A DNA stretch of 64,000 bases, taken from Eretmocerus hayati. Its lineage: Eukaryota > Arthropoda > Insecta > Hymenoptera > Aphelinidae. A program made the translations under genes and the position numbers. The stretch spans positions 180,589,021 through 180,653,020 of the forward strand of contig CM056741.1 of NCBI GenBank assembly GCA_029851415.1. Direction: 5' to 3'. The notes beneath the pieces are model-generated. The model worked only from the letters and a program-made list of their open reading frames with translations, did no database searches and was not told where the DNA came from. The first letter of the stretch is position 1. Each line of letters starts with the position of its first letter. Below are positions 1-13,365 of this stretch, piece after piece.

Positions 1-3000
1 TAAGACTTTCTATTGTTAAAAAAAAATTCAAAGCACTTTATTTATATGCCCTACTAAATAACTACGAAAAGACTTCGAAATAAAAATGTAGTTGAGTGTA
101 CATTTCAACGCGAGTGGAATAAGTCCAAACCTAGCCGCCTGCATCGTTATATCTTGTGTCTAAAAAGCAAATGGTGAATGTAGAATGTGACAGTCGGGGA
201 CATTGTTAGGAAAGTTCAACGTCTTTTTCCTATCAACAAAAACTATTAGTAAGGCTTTGCCTGGATTGAAAACAGTCCACTTCATTTAAAAAGTATGAGG
301 TATCATCTACCAAAGGAAAGAAAATGAAAACAGTCTATTTATTCTGAGAAGTGTAAGGTATCATTTAATGAATGAAAATTGTTATCAATTTGATTTACTG
401 CGTAACGAACAAGAGTAAAAATGCACACGTGATTGAATCAATGAGCTTCTTCAAACGATGTTCCACCATGGTCGAGGATTTTTGGAAATGCATCATAAAT
501 GAAAGTCGATTCTTAATCAATTCCAAGTGTCAACACAAGAAAATCCAACGTTGAGTAATAGCTGCTCAGTTGACTTATCCAAAAAGACGAAAATAGAAAA
601 GAGGATTGACATAAAATTTACCATCAGTAGCTCACGTTACTCAGTTCACGGTCAAATTCGTAAATTTGGTATAAAAACTTTCCACATTTTCGTAGAAATT
701 ATCCTAACGTGAATCGGAATCCAGTAGAACAATTTTCCAAATATATGAGAACGATCGCTTATTGGAATCAATCATTTGCACGCAATAACTAAAATTCACT
801 AAAATTCAATGAATTGCAGTATTTGCAATGGCAAAAAAAAATTCCGTAGCACCCAACAGTCGTTTAAAACATAATTGCATTGTATCAAAATCCCAGGAGA
901 TTTCATAATTTATTGAGTACTCGTACACTCGTTTTTCATACAGTTTTTATCAAAATTATAACATGGGATCAAGTACACTAAATCGATAAATAGAAATGCC
1001 AACTTCAAACTGAATCACGAAAAAGTTGCGGCATGGTAGAAATTTTGAGAATATCTCAAGAGATAAAACTATACTAATTAGGGGCTTAGTCAATTAACGA
1101 TTTCTGTTCATAATACGATGTCGGCTACGTTGGAAAATTTTTGTTGGTCAAAAATTTTCAGCTCTGCAGAAGTCGGCTTGAAGAAGTTTGGTCTGCAATG
1201 GATGTTTCTTGAAGTAAAATATTCAAAAACTATACATTGTAGAGCTTTTCAAGGAACAGAGTGTATGATCATTTGATCAATGAATTTTCACTCGCAATAA
1301 TGTTTCACGACTTATTGGTTCATAAGTTTAGTTTTGTGGTTTTACAATACTTATTCAATCGAGTGTTGTTCAATTGTTAGTTGGTAACAAAATTATATGC
1401 ATAAGTTTGAGTCCCTTTCAATATCAGTAACAGATGGATTTATAAAAATTGCTTGCCTTCGGCTATAATTTATGAGGATGATGAAATCGACGATTAATAA
1501 CGGGGTCAACTCAAAGTGTAACTCAAAATTCATTGTTAGTGGTATGATTATTATCCAACTGCACAGGATAGCGTAATGTTTTATTGTGTTACTCAAAGTA
1601 GACAGCATTCTAATTTAAGAAGGAAATAATTGTTCACTTTCAATATATACAAATGAGAGCCGGCGTTGTCTTTGCGAAAAGTTCAACATATTATTTTATT
1701 CTGTCATGATGTGGGACAACAAAAATATGATATTGTGGAAATCATTCAGAATTGATGGAAAATTGTCCTGGTATTGAAGAATGTTTTCAGTTTCTCTCTT
1801 CTCGGTGAAAGCAAGAGGACATTAAATTTTGAATATTCTTATGAAAATCCACGCGTTGTGCTATCATTGATTCGTTGCAGACACGGGGATTCATTTTTGT
1901 GAATGAAAAAATTGTTTAATAAAGTAAATAAACAAAGGGCTATTGTTGAGACGAATATATTTGCGCAATTAGTCTACCTATCATCATTTAAATCGCAATA
2001 ATTTGTCCGTTTATTCACTCATAAAATATCAATGTTACCAAAATTATCTGGCGTAAAATAAGTACTAGAACTAAAGTTAGTCAAAATCTATTTGCATGAA
2101 TGTGCAATGATGCGCCAGGGACATTCCATATTATCCAGTGAAAAATATTTCGATTTTATTTGTAGATATTTTAAAACGCATTGAGCAAAGACATATCGAC
2201 AAAAACGTACGTAACGTTCATTAAATTATAATTAAGAAACATATTATCATTATGAAATACTGTGTAAGATGCCCCGAGGTTATTTTAATGAGTTCACTCA
2301 CACGAGAATCTGTAATGTTCTAAAAGCATAAGAAATTCAAATTCCTCGTTTACTATATAACGTATAGAGGCATCGAAGAGCTGGACAATGCAGGGTTAAC
2401 TTTTTCTTAGCGTCCTATCAAATGTAATAATACATTGTAGCTTATGAATACACTTTGAACTCGGAAAAAAAAGCGATTTGATTTTGAAAATGACTTATTC
2501 TCTGCAATACCCACAGTTATTCTTTGTTGAATTGATTATACATTCGTGCAACTCCAGCTTCTCTTGAGAGTCACAACAATGAAAACATCCATCCCCGCGT
2601 GGAATACAACACGTGCATAATGTGAGAAAAGCACGTGAAATATCAATGCAGTGTCAATGAACACGTTTTTCAATTGTAACGCATGTTAGAAATATACATT
2701 CACGATTGTATAAAACCAATATATAACTTGCTCCCAATAAAAATACACGGAAGCTGGCGTACACTACATTTTTTTTCTATTTTCACCATAAATAGAGAAA
2801 AGTATGATGATAAGACACCAAGCATTGTGAAGGGAATGATTGAATTTTTTGAATGAATTTCTATAACTCGTTACTAGGGTATAACACAGCTGATGCTAAA
2901 TAGAAATATTTTGAAAATTCATTCAATTACTTCCTGATGGGCGTTTAAAAGAGATTGACAAGTTCTCAACGTCAACTGCATATCGGGTAACTATAACTCA

Positions 3001-4031
3001 TTAGAGCGTAATAATCTTGGTATGACTGCACTATCAACAACGAAATTGTCTCAAAATAGTTTTGTCAAGGTGAAAGTGATAAATGAGCATTGAGAGTTTG
3101 ACGAAAAAAAAAAAAAAAAAAAAGAGCGTGATTCGGTCATAAAAATTGTACCGATAAATGCCTTTAAAATGGAATACAAAATCGAGGTTTGGAATTAGTC
3201 AGTTTTTGACTGTTCGCTTACATGAATTGACAAAAATTTTGCTATTCACTATGATAAATATAAGAATACGACGAACGATCAATCCACGAGACTCGCGCAG
3301 GGTTCTTTTTGTTTATTTGAAGGAAGGGCTAAACATTGTTCAGTAGTAAGTACCTTCAGTGCTTTCTGATAACGATCGATCATACCAAACTCATCTGTTT
3401 TAGCTCTATTCTACAATAGCAAGGGCATTTTGCAAAATCAAAAATAAGTTGATCTTTATGGAGGGACTGGGAAATCTGTCCTAAGTTAATTTGGTTCAAT
3501 TAACAACTTCTTCTGGTATACTGTCATACAGTTTTGGCGGTAGTGGTCAGCGATAATATACGATTCATTATCCACAAATTAAGAATACATTACTCTACAG
3601 TCATAATGTCATAACGTTATGAAATTTCTAAGTATTACTAGACAACGGCTGTAAAAGCTGTGCATTACCACGTATTAGAAGATGCTTTCAAAGACAGCAT
3701 TACGTTTTCATGAATATATCCTGAGGCACCATGAAAAATTCGACTAGAATTTTTTCATTCAACTGTTTCGTGACTGACAGATGGGAGCAGAGATTGGCGT
3801 AGAGTTTCGTACCAAAACAGTACAACTTAATTTCAGATTTTCAAAAAATTGAATAAGTATGATATTTTGGAATTTATCCTCGTGATAATCCTTTAAAACG
3901 TTTTTGTCATTTCACACAGGTGGACTGCTACCTCAAGCTGTTGGAACTTTTTCAGAAGATAATAAAAGATGAAAACAGTTTTCGAAATACAGGTTGATTA
4001 AAGCATTGAAAATTCGAGCCATGCAGATTTC
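1..4031. other. AT-rich noncoding DNA
   Basis: No open frame here looks like a protein: the few frames of 60-70 codons have no compositional bias, domain or splice context. The stretch has homopolymer runs (A-run near 3104-3123) and no recognisable repeat boundary. It is best read as intron or intergenic DNA. Confidence 0.6.
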
Positions 4032-4039
4032 ATCTCAGG

Positions 4040-4218
4040 CAAGGGCGTTCCCAAGAGAGGGGGGGGGGGGGGGGGCGATGGAGCGATCACTCTACCCCCT
4101 AAAGCCTAAAATTTTACACAGAAGAGACCCGAGAAATAGGAAAATTCGCACCGCCTCCCTGATAGCCTAAATCGCCGCCGCCCCCCCCCCCCAAAGTCGG
4201 ACTCTGGGACCGCCACTG
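4040..4218. mobile_element. hAT-type MITE, 179 bp, with 8-bp TSD
   Basis: The 8-bp direct repeat ATCTCAGG flanks it exactly (4032-4039 and 4219-4226). Its ends are imperfect inverted repeats: CAAGGGCGTTCCCAAGAG on the left, and CAGTGGCGGTCCCAGAG read inward from the right. An 8-bp duplication and CA(G)-starting ends fit the hAT superfamily. The subterminal regions are long G and C homopolymers (about 4061-4075 and 4181-4193). There is no coding capacity, so it would have been moved by a transposase supplied elsewhere. Confidence 0.75.
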
Positions 4219-4844
4219 ATCTCAGGAAGTTCATGTCGTAGTTGAACGAAAATAGGAAAGTTGATGGAATTTACGGCTAAGATTCACAGTTGCACTGAGA
4301 AATGAATGACATGGTAGCTAGATCTCTCTCTATACACGAATGTTCACCACAATAATGGACATACAGGGTAACATGGGAATGTCAATAATTTTAATGTGGT
4401 TGGATGGAAGAATATGAAAAAAAATCAGAAAAACAGCTCATCGGGAGAGTGTTAGATCTCTGGGTAACGGATTTAGCTAGAACTTTGGGAATAGTCTTTT
4501 TTTGGCACCAGAAGAATATGCCCAAAATCATAGCCTCTAATGCTCAAGCGTTTCCGAGCTACTTCCAGAGAGATTAGAATTGTATGTATTGTCCACAAGG
4601 GCCCAATGTGAAACAATCTCAGCCCACATACATTAAAATCTCACAGGAATTACTATACCAAAACCTAATTCAATTACTCTTTCAGAGGTGAAAGTGTGAA
4701 ATTTTCAAAAAAATATTATTGCAGCCTTTTTCACCCAATTGGATCCAAATAAGGTTTACTAATGAAAAGGAAAAGATTTCCATGTGCCAAAGTTGTTTAG
4801 AGTACAAAGGTATACATAAATTACATCTGTAGTAACTGCATTAA

Positions 4845-5230
4845 GGGGATGCGGTCACCGTGGACCGCGACCGTGGACCTCGAAAACACATCTTGCATAA
4901 GAAGTTTGATATTTCAAAGTGTGAGACGAGTAGTCGAATACTTGTTATTGTCCAACTTGTATTCTTCAATCTGTCGCTTAGCCCAAATTATAAGAAAATC
5001 GGAGAAAAGTGGGAATAACTCGGCCGCGGGAACCTCCTAACCTATAATATACGCACATTTTCATTCCCAACTTTCTCCGATACTATTGCAATTTGGGCTT
5101 AACGAAGAGCAGACAAATCTAAGTTAGATGATAACAAATATTTGTTCCCTCGTCGTTTAGCCCAAATCGCAACAGAATCGGATGAAGTTGGGAATGATTT
5201 TCAGCTTGCATGGTGACCGCATCGGCTCAA
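4845..5230. mobile_element. TTAA-flanked MITE, copy 1
   Basis: The left end follows TTAA (4841-4844) and begins GGGGATGCGGTCACCG. The right end carries the inverse motif GGTGACCGCATCGG near 5212-5225, but the closing TTAA has decayed to CTCAA. The interior has the family's inverted modules (AGCCCAAAT..GCAA..AATCGGA) on both sides of a centre reading CCTCCTAACCTATAATAT. Related copies lie at 28268, 34315 and 48060. No protein is encoded; the open frames 4849-5040 and 5182-5415 are by-products of the palindrome. Confidence 0.65.
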
Positions 5231-5474
5231 CTCGAGCCTTAGCTGTATATGACAGGAATATTCTAATTTATTTTCGTGCTCATCCCAGCACTGAACACTA
5301 TCGAACTATTCCTCTCTCAAAAATTCAAGTACCAGTTACTATCAACTATTCATTCATCACAAACCTGCCCGTTAGATGTCAAAATCAAGATCTCATTGAC
5401 AAATCAAGAATGTGATTCTGATGTGTAACAATAGAAAAAAATTTCTTTTAAAACTTGTGATATAAAAATCTAAC

Positions 5475-5896
5475 CTGGGATCAACGTAGACTTCGAGTGC
5501 ATTGCAATCACTTTCAACATGTTGAATTTGCATTTCTTCACACATATGTTGCTGTTGGTATCTTTGCTGATACTGATTTTGATAACCAGATACATTCTGC
5601 ATACCGCAACTTTGATGCTGTTGCTGCTGCTGTTGCAGAATTGTAAAATCATCAAAAAATGGATACTGCTGCTGGTGCTGCTGCTGATGATGTAATAAAA
5701 GTTGAAGATCAGGCTGTTCGACCATCTCACGATGAATCTGATGATTATATTGATGCTGTTGTTGATGACCATAATTATTATTAATATTATTATTATTATT
5801 ATTATTGTTATGATTAAGATGATGATGATGATGATGTTGTATTTCATGTTGCTGTATAGCTAGTTGTCCCTGTTGATGATGCTGTATTTCCCACAT
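5475..5896 (-). CDS. Candidate host exon, Gln/His/Asn-rich N-terminal region
   Basis: On the minus strand an ATG at 5896 opens 140 codons. They start MWEIQHHQQGQL and contain His, Asn and Gln runs, and end ALEVYVDPR. The frame then meets a plausible donor (CCCAG/GTTAGA, exon end 5475) and would read into a non-biased intron tail. Homopolymeric Q/H/N tracts next to non-repetitive hydrophobic and acidic segments are typical of insect transcription factors and RNA-binding regulators. The exon ends in phase 2, the same as the exon at 29966-30078, so the two could be alternative 5' exons joined to one common exon lying to the left of this window. I do not recognise the gene. The alternative is chance opening of CAG/CAT/AAT microsatellites, though the complex segments argue against this. 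Confidence 0.5.
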
Positions 5897-7210
5897 GATT
5901 AAATTTTTAAATGTTCTCTTCTAATGTCTTTTTTTCCGTATTAAAATTCAATCACTGTCGTCTGCTAATACCACAACTACTTTTGATACCGATGACGAAT
6001 CGGCGCACCAGTTTTGATTTACTATAATACTACTATTACTACAACGATGATTTCTAGTAGCGACAACGTTGTCGTCGTCGTCGGCCAAGTTCAAGGCCGC
6101 AATGATGACGGGTATTCGCAGCGCCACAACTCGGGCCATGCCCCGCTTTTTTTTTCATTTCTCTTTTCAATGAATGTATTATAGATATATTCTCTCGATC
6201 TCAATGGCACTTCCACCACTATAATACTTTCCTCATATCATCACTTGTACTCTCGTCGTATACATGCACTTTCGCGCTATCTATAGCTTAATAATGACAC
6301 TTTTTTACACTTTCACATGTATTCACACATATATATGTCCTATATGTATAAAAACAAATCTACGTGAGATTGGCCACGCGGTACATAACCACGAGGAAGA
6401 GTGTAAACTCCACCAACAGCAAGTGAATTCGGATTGCACACTTTTTGGAGCACCTTTCTGGATCTCTTTTTTTTCTCTTGACAAATGTCTTATCAGTCGA
6501 TGAATTTTTTCTTCAAGTTATCTTCTCCAATGCTGTTGCAACCAGTTGTAACTAGATGATGATAATGATGACGACGATTTCTTCAATAAGCTGCACTTTT
6601 TTCAATTTTTTTTTCATCAAATTATGCATGCGGTACGTACGATTTCGACACCATCACCACACAAAATTGTCTATTACTATTGTGATGATCTATGTAACCA
6701 ACTGTTGATATTTCACAAGAGCACAATGAACCAAAAAGATAACCAGGTAGAGAAGTTTCTAAAGTCGTTGCACCTGCTCGAAAAAAAAACTAATGCAGCT
6801 GGACAAATACATAGATATATAACGATGCAAGTATCCGTCAGGTTATATTCTTGCATGACACTACAATATAAGTGGTAACGGATGAGTTTGGTTAGACGAG
6901 GTGCAACACGGCAGGTGGTGGTGGTGGTAGCCTACCGCGCGTTGCACGACTGACTGACTGACTGACTTTTTTAGAAGAGCAGTAGGATGAAACAGCAGCA
7001 GCAGAAGCCAGAATGTGCTCTCTCTGTCTTGCATGATGATATAGCGTGCGCGCGCGCAATGTGCCTCCAACTACACATATATATATATATACCCCACCTC
7101 CTCTCTTCATCACCCATTTTACTATTAGAACGCCGGCCGGCATCTAGATATATGGGCATTATCACGCAAACTCAACACATTTTGTGTCAAAAAATCCAGA
7201 TGTTGTAAAT
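5897..7210 (-). promoter_or_regulatory. Possible promoter/5' UTR region of the minus-strand exon
   Basis: This stretch is richer in CpG and simple repeats than its surroundings. It has GTC/GAC triplets near 6065-6085, a GTGG run near 6915-6930, a tandem GACT repeat at 6948-6967, a GC dinucleotide run near 7045-7056 and a TA run at 7077-7091. Read on the minus strand, the GACT tract becomes repeated TCAGT, which matches the arthropod initiator, and the TA run lies about 110 bp upstream of it. No long frame is convincing. The promoter call is inference from composition and position only. Confidence 0.25.
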
Positions 7211-10200
7211 TGAGTCTCTGCATGCCTATGCTGACTTTTCTCATTAGTTTTCGCGTATATCGTATGACCAATCTAAGGCGAACACCCCTCGGTATTTTTT
7301 ATCTTTGCGAGGTACAAAAATTGGATCGAAGTTGATTCTGACATGGTTCGACCTTCTTGGATGGTGAAGTGTACATTTTCAGAAAATGGAAAATTCGATG
7401 CGATCAGGAAAATTTTTTTCAAAATATTCGAGCAAAACAATATTGCGATACGACATCGTGTAGCTCATCAAATTGGGAGTCCAAGATGACTTGTTCGATA
7501 ATTTTTTCATTACTCAATTTTCCATCAAAACTGATGAAAAACAGCTAATTTTGAATTTGCTACCACGTTGTAGAGGTTAATCGTGCCACGTGTTATGTTA
7601 TTGTTTTGGTGTAATGTCGCGTGCTCTCGTTATTGTTTTGGTGTTTAACCTATGATCACGAAATCTTGTTTTGTAGGTTATCCAGCCTCGGCATTCACAA
7701 TGGCTCGGCATCGAGTGATGGGAATGTCAATCGGTTTTATACCGTTGAAAGATGATAGAAGCATCGAGCATGTACTCTGGTGCCTTTTAGTACAAGAATC
7801 TCACAACGCGTAAAAGAAATTTTTAGGAGTCATGCCATCAAAATTCTCTAATGTAAATCAAAATTTGATCAATCCCGCATCCGAACCTCTTAGAAAATAG
7901 TAGTGCTTAACAGATTCAGGTGTTGGTTATCAATTTTAGACACTTCATCGCCCAAATTCTGACTACAAAGTTCGGGAAAAGTTTGTACCATAGATGGTGA
8001 ACAGATTATGGGCACGAATTATTAGAGCGGTATCTCGTAGCTGAAGAAGTAAAAAAATTCGGAAAATCGTGGCTCTGACTGCTCTCCGACGAGATCAAAA
8101 TTCTATAAAAAGGGTGGATTTTTTGAAAATTACAAGCGTGAACTTACTAGAGAATGGTGATACCAAGCTTATTTGAATACTGCTTTCGAGTTCTGAACAT
8201 TTTTTTGAGGTAGTACTCTATCAGTATTCGAATTAACTATCAGAAAATTACGAAATCCGGCGCAAAGGTAGATTGGTGTCTCAAACAGACACAGCTAAAA
8301 TTTTGGGGCCTTTACGAGTCTGTAAGAAACGTTCTGGTCCTTTTCGTAAAGGCCTATTAACACGGCGCCTTATGAGAAATGAGCGATACACTCATTTCTA
8401 ACTATCAGATTTTCACGGGAGTGTGCACACAGGCGTAAAAGTACATGAAAAATGCATATAGAAAAGAACAGATCAACGATTACGAGCCTATCAAGAAAGA
8501 TCCGAGCTATTATGTCACTACTTTCGGCAGTTTCGGGGTTAGAATGTCGTCTGCTGTGTGCATAAGTGCATTTTTATACCTTCATGGACGGGAGAAAATG
8601 ATCCAAGCGAGGATCTGATCTGCACTTGGTTGGACTCATCAGTAGCGCTATATAATACTACCATAACCAGAATCTGAATACGAAGTCTGAAAAAAGTTTG
8701 CATTGTAGATATAAACAGATAATAGGCACGAGTAGAACTGTATCTCATAATAGAGGCGTGGATGTTCTCGTCCGAATTTCTGGAAGTATTTGATGAACAA
8801 AAGACTTCGCTAAGCAGACTGAGCGATTCGTCAACTCCCCGATCCGTATTCACTGATCAAACATAACCTGAAATGTCAATTCCATGGCCAATTTGCGATT
8901 CCGAGCTGAGCTCTTATGGGATTTAACACGTAAACATCTTTTTGACTCGCAAGGAAGCCTGGAAACAATCTGTTCGCGCGTCTCGTCCTATTTTGTTCTT
9001 CACGAAAACCTTGCTGTGCCGACGTCCAACAAAGTTTTCGCAAAGACCAAAGTTTTCCGGCACTCGACACATAATATACTATTTTGTAGAGTTAGTGATT
9101 GCAAGAGAAGAATTTTTTATAATCGTTTATCAGATAATCTTATATTAGAGAAATAACATTTTCTCCTTGTATGAAAATGTCTATCTATGAGAATAGACAT
9201 TTCCTTTTCGGAAGTCGATTTAGGTGCCCGGGGACCCGGGTACTCTAGGGTTGAGAAAATTTCTCATTTTTAGTGGAAATTTGATCACAAGAAAGAGGTA
9301 CATGACTCATGATCTAAGTTGTAAAACATGGCCATGAAAGATAGTTGGTTCAATATGGTATTTCGAAAAGAAATTTGGATAAGCCCACTAGATTGATTAC
9401 CACGATGCTATAACGCTAAGAGTATAATATTCGTGGAACTCCGATTATTACAGAGTACACGGAAGTGAAATTTAGACCTTTTTGAATTCTTCATTCCCAT
9501 TTTCATGGATCTCTCCGTAGTGCAATTCTGACATGCATTCTGTTGATACATAAGAAATTCCATGTGATTTGGTTTAGTAAAACTCGATATATTTATGGAA
9601 TAGATTCCGGTCCTATCCTCTAGACAGCTATTCAACATAGCGGCGTACTTCGACCTCGCGCTCATCTTTGAAAATAATAATTAGATTAACCTGAAACTTT
9701 GTTACCAAGTGAACACGGGTATATAGGAAAATTCGAATGGAGTATTTCCCCAGAACTCACCAAGTCCAATGAAAAGACCAGCACACATTCTAGGGTAAGT
9801 TTGCGCGATAATGCCCATATATATAGCATAGCTTTCGATGATCCAGACTCTCTTTCCTCCTCTCTCTGCGCTGATGTGTTTTGGCGTGAACGCCTCACTT
9901 CATCTGGAGTCTATTACAGCTCAGACATCAAACTCAGACGACGAATATAGATATATGTGCATGTGTTTGTGTATGTGTGTTGAATTAGCGACCTCGAGAC
10001 TGTGTCTCGTCCATAGAGATATAGAGATATATTGGTATTATATCTCTATGGTCTCGTCGATGTCGTCGTTGTGTCGCGCGATTTTTACCATTCGTCGCGA
10101 GACGAAATTGTGCAAAAGGAGAATGAAAGAAAGAGCAAGGATAGCCGGCTGCAGATTTTTACGACATATTCTTTATAGACACAAACACATACGAATTCAG

Positions 10201-11879
10201 GATGGAGGTAATTTTTGGATGTGCGAACGGAGAGGAGAACCAGTTTTTTCTATCTTTCTCTCCTAGCTCTTATTCTTTTCATTCCTGACTCTTTATTATC
10301 TATTCCTCTTTACGCCAGGGAGTCTGCGTATTTTTGGCTTTTTCCATCTATACACCGTCGCAAAATGTACATCTGCATCCGAGAGCATCGAGAGTGAGCA
10401 GCGCAGCTACAGCAGCAGCCGGACCATCATCAGACTGCGAGAGATGATACGTTTCTTCTCTTGATGCCCTCTCATTTGCGTCAGCTGCAATTAGGATCGC
10501 ACTCATGGCAAAATTATTTTGCTTATTTATTGTGCAGTTGTGGATAGCACTAAGCCAGTGCTTTTCGGCCCGATTTTTCGGTTAAAATTGCCATTTCAGA
10601 CGTGAAGCTTATGCATTCTGAAATAATCCGATGTAGCCTTCACTCTTTCACTTATATCCTGACATTTCCAGATTTTTCGATGCACAAACTGACCGTACAC
10701 ATTTGGTCAGACAGAATGTATGGTATGGATGGTATGATTTTTTTTGTAATTTCTGAGTTGAAATACGTTGTGTAATGCTGTCCCAATCGCTCGCCTGGAT
10801 TCAGATTCTTTTTAAATGAATCCACCGAAAAAATGCAGCTCTGAGATTCTCCCAACATTTTTTCTCACATTTTAGTGCATTTTCTTGAAATAAAAGTAAT
10901 TTCGTACTCAGTTTGTTGGAAAAAAAAAAACATTTTTTATAGCACTCTAACCTACAAATCGCAACTTAGAACATGATTTTTGGATTTTCGTGTGCTGTAA
11001 AATATCGTACGAAAAAATTTCAGACCGATTCGTCGAGTTATGTACGACTATAGTTCCACTCTTCCGGTTCGAAATTCTGAATTTTCTCGGTAAAATGCCC
11101 GAGAACTCAATCAAAAAATTCCGGGACGACTTTTTTGTTTACGTCAAAAATTCCATCGAAATAGTAATAAAAAAATTACTGGAGCCGAAATTTTTTTCAA
11201 AATTTAGACATATATGATCATAAAATTTTGTAATGATATATTTCTTCGACTTTTGCCATTTTTCGATCACTACTTCGAGGTAATTTTTCGATCAAAACAA
11301 AGGAATACTCTTGTAATTTTTCGTAAAAATCCATATTTTTCCCGAGGTATTTCAATAAGCCAATTTCAGAATTTTGAACCAAAAAATGGGACCAGTGCTT
11401 CATAACATAACGAATTGGTCTGGAATTCTATTTGGGGGTAGTTTTTATTATGATTTAGATCCAAGAAATAAATGTCCAAAAAAATTTTTTACCGACTACG
11501 CCATTGTTTTTATCTCTCGAGAGAATACCCATAAATATTAATTTTCAGCCCCCCGCGATTTTACAGGTCCGATTTTACCTCCCTTGAATCGTACACGGAA
11601 AATCCATTTCACGCGCCATTTGGATTGATGAGCCGATACTTACGATGTAGGTGACAATGGATCCATTACTGTCTTGAAGATCTTACAAAAAACCCGTAGT
11701 CCGGTTTTGAAGACATCCGAGTTGTGCCACAGCAGTCGTTGACGTTGTGTAAAAAACACGTCAAAAATTAAAATCATAATTTTACATTAATTGCTGGATG
11801 GGATGTTACTCGTCAATGACTAGGAGCCATACCCGCCATACTTTGAGAATTAATGGGAAATTCGAAAAACTACACAATG
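7211..11879. other. Noncoding stretch with a diverged duplication and a hairpin
   Basis: No convincing gene. Segments near 7935-8045 and 8645-8750 share a diverged direct duplication (AAAAGTTTG..TAGAT..AACAGAT.ATGGGCACGA..GTATCTC). A 13-bp inverted repeat, CCATAGAGATATA with TATATCTCTATGG, lies near 10010-10052 inside a GC-richer patch (9780-10480). The open frames around 9699-10397 overlap this patch but show no domain or splice logic. The end of the stretch is the left flank of the LTR element. Confidence 0.45.
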
Positions 11880-13155
11880 TTGGTGTGACGTCCTGGCGTC
11901 CTCCCGCTCGACAAATGTTTCCCGATTTTTCGAGAAATAAGCAAGCCAACGGAAGGGCCGCTCGCCCGTTTCACCTTTTTTTTGTATAGGCACGGAAATC
12001 GCCGGGTACCTGGTGGTGCAAGGCCAGTTGCACCGCAGTTCAGAAAATTCTGGAAGGTATTGCCTATACTCTCTGTGCTTTTTCCTTCCAGAACTTTCGC
12101 GAAGCTCTCGCACTGGTAATACAAGGCAGCAACTAGCTTCGCGAGCCCTATAATAAAAAACGGCCAAAGGCACGCAGGTAGGCTTTTCACCTGTGGAATG
12201 CGCGGCTCGCAGGCTAGTTGCGCGCACTTTTCGTCAACATACTAGAAGCATGTAGAACGTTCTGGAACATTGAAAATATTCATTTTCTTTATCCTGAAGT
12301 ATTTTTAAGAGTTTGAACATTGATATTGGTAGATAATACCCTACATGTCCATATTCTAGCCGTAGTTTGAACTTCTTACGTTTATTTCAACCGTATATTG
12401 CGAATTTTATCGGGATAAAGTTTCTTCATGAAAAACCATTAAATATCGATAAAAATTGGTAAGATATGATAAAAACATTAAAAAATGACTATAAAAATCT
12501 AAGAATAAGCAAAAATCACTAGTGTAAATCGTGTAATTGAATTTTTACGTAAAATATCATTGAAATTGCTCGAATAATGAGTAAATCACCATTTACATAA
12601 AAAATCCATCGCACATATGTTAATCTAAGAAATTTAGGATAATAAACATTATCTATAGTGTAAAATAATCGCAAAAATAGCAAAATACTCGCAAATTGAA
12701 ATTTTATCGATTTTCACGAATTTTTGAGTAATCTAATAGGAATAACTAATCGAACTTTATTTAAACATTTTGTCTATCACATTTAAATAATAATATCAAG
12801 TAAATTACATGTATTTTCGAGGAAATTCACGTAAATGAACAATTTTACCTAAAATACTAGTTTTTAGTGATGTAAACGTATTATTTGGTATGTAACCCGA
12901 ATAATCATCTAATCTTATGTGTTATGAATAATATACCATAACTTTATAATGTTTATTGTAAAATTTAGCTTATTTATGTAAAAAATCATACTCGTGGTGA
13001 CATCTAACGTGAAAATTTTTCGGGTAACTCGCCCTCTCCCTCGAGACCAGACCCGCCTAATGCACCGCCCTTGAGTGAAATTCTGGAATCTAACTGGCCC
13101 ATCTCGGTCCCTACCAATGCGTGGGTGGAGAAACTTGACCGGGGCTACCTGAGAC

Positions 13156-13200
13156 TATAAAAATCCGCGCTCTCGCGACTTTTGACAGTTTTTCGGTCAG
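13156..13200 (+). promoter_or_regulatory. LTR core promoter: TATA box and initiator
   Basis: TATAAAAA at 13156-13163 is followed 28-42 bp downstream by two initiator-like sites, GACAGTT (13184) and GGTCAGC (13196). These fit Pol II initiation around 13187-13199. The same motif recurs at 25053 in the 3' LTR, where it could drive outward transcription into the right flank. The start site is inferred from spacing. Confidence 0.65.
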
Positions 13201-13352
13201 CTTCTGTTCAGCTCAGTTCAGCTCTGTTCAAAGACGAATTTCTGAAATTTTGTAACCGCTGTCTCTGTCTCTGTAACCACTGTATCTGTTCCTGAAACCG
13301 CTGTTCCTGTGAGCACCACGAGGATATCCTGTTGTGTATATTTCTGAAGAGA

Positions 13353-13365
13353 AATAAAAGTGAGT
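13353..13365 (+). promoter_or_regulatory. Abutting poly(A) signal and 5' splice donor in R
   Basis: AATAAA (13353-13358) is followed after one base by GTGAGT (13360-13365), a near-consensus donor. The putative first exon (about 13190-13359) contains no ATG, so the first AUG of any spliced mRNA is set by the acceptor used. The layout resembles cases where U1 binding at a donor mutes a nearby poly(A) site. Here the donor recurs in the 3' LTR (25257), so any muting there would have to be overcome. Confidence 0.55.

Noticed and set aside
9699..10397. Chain of plus-strand frames of 60-142 codons
   Set aside because: Overlapping frames with different readings and no domain; the patch is CpG-richer, which lowers stop frequency.
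11850..12227. Minus-strand frames of 106-130 codons, repeated at 23695-24124
   Set aside because: They lie in LTR U3 and are duplicated only with the LTR; no domain or promoter supports them.
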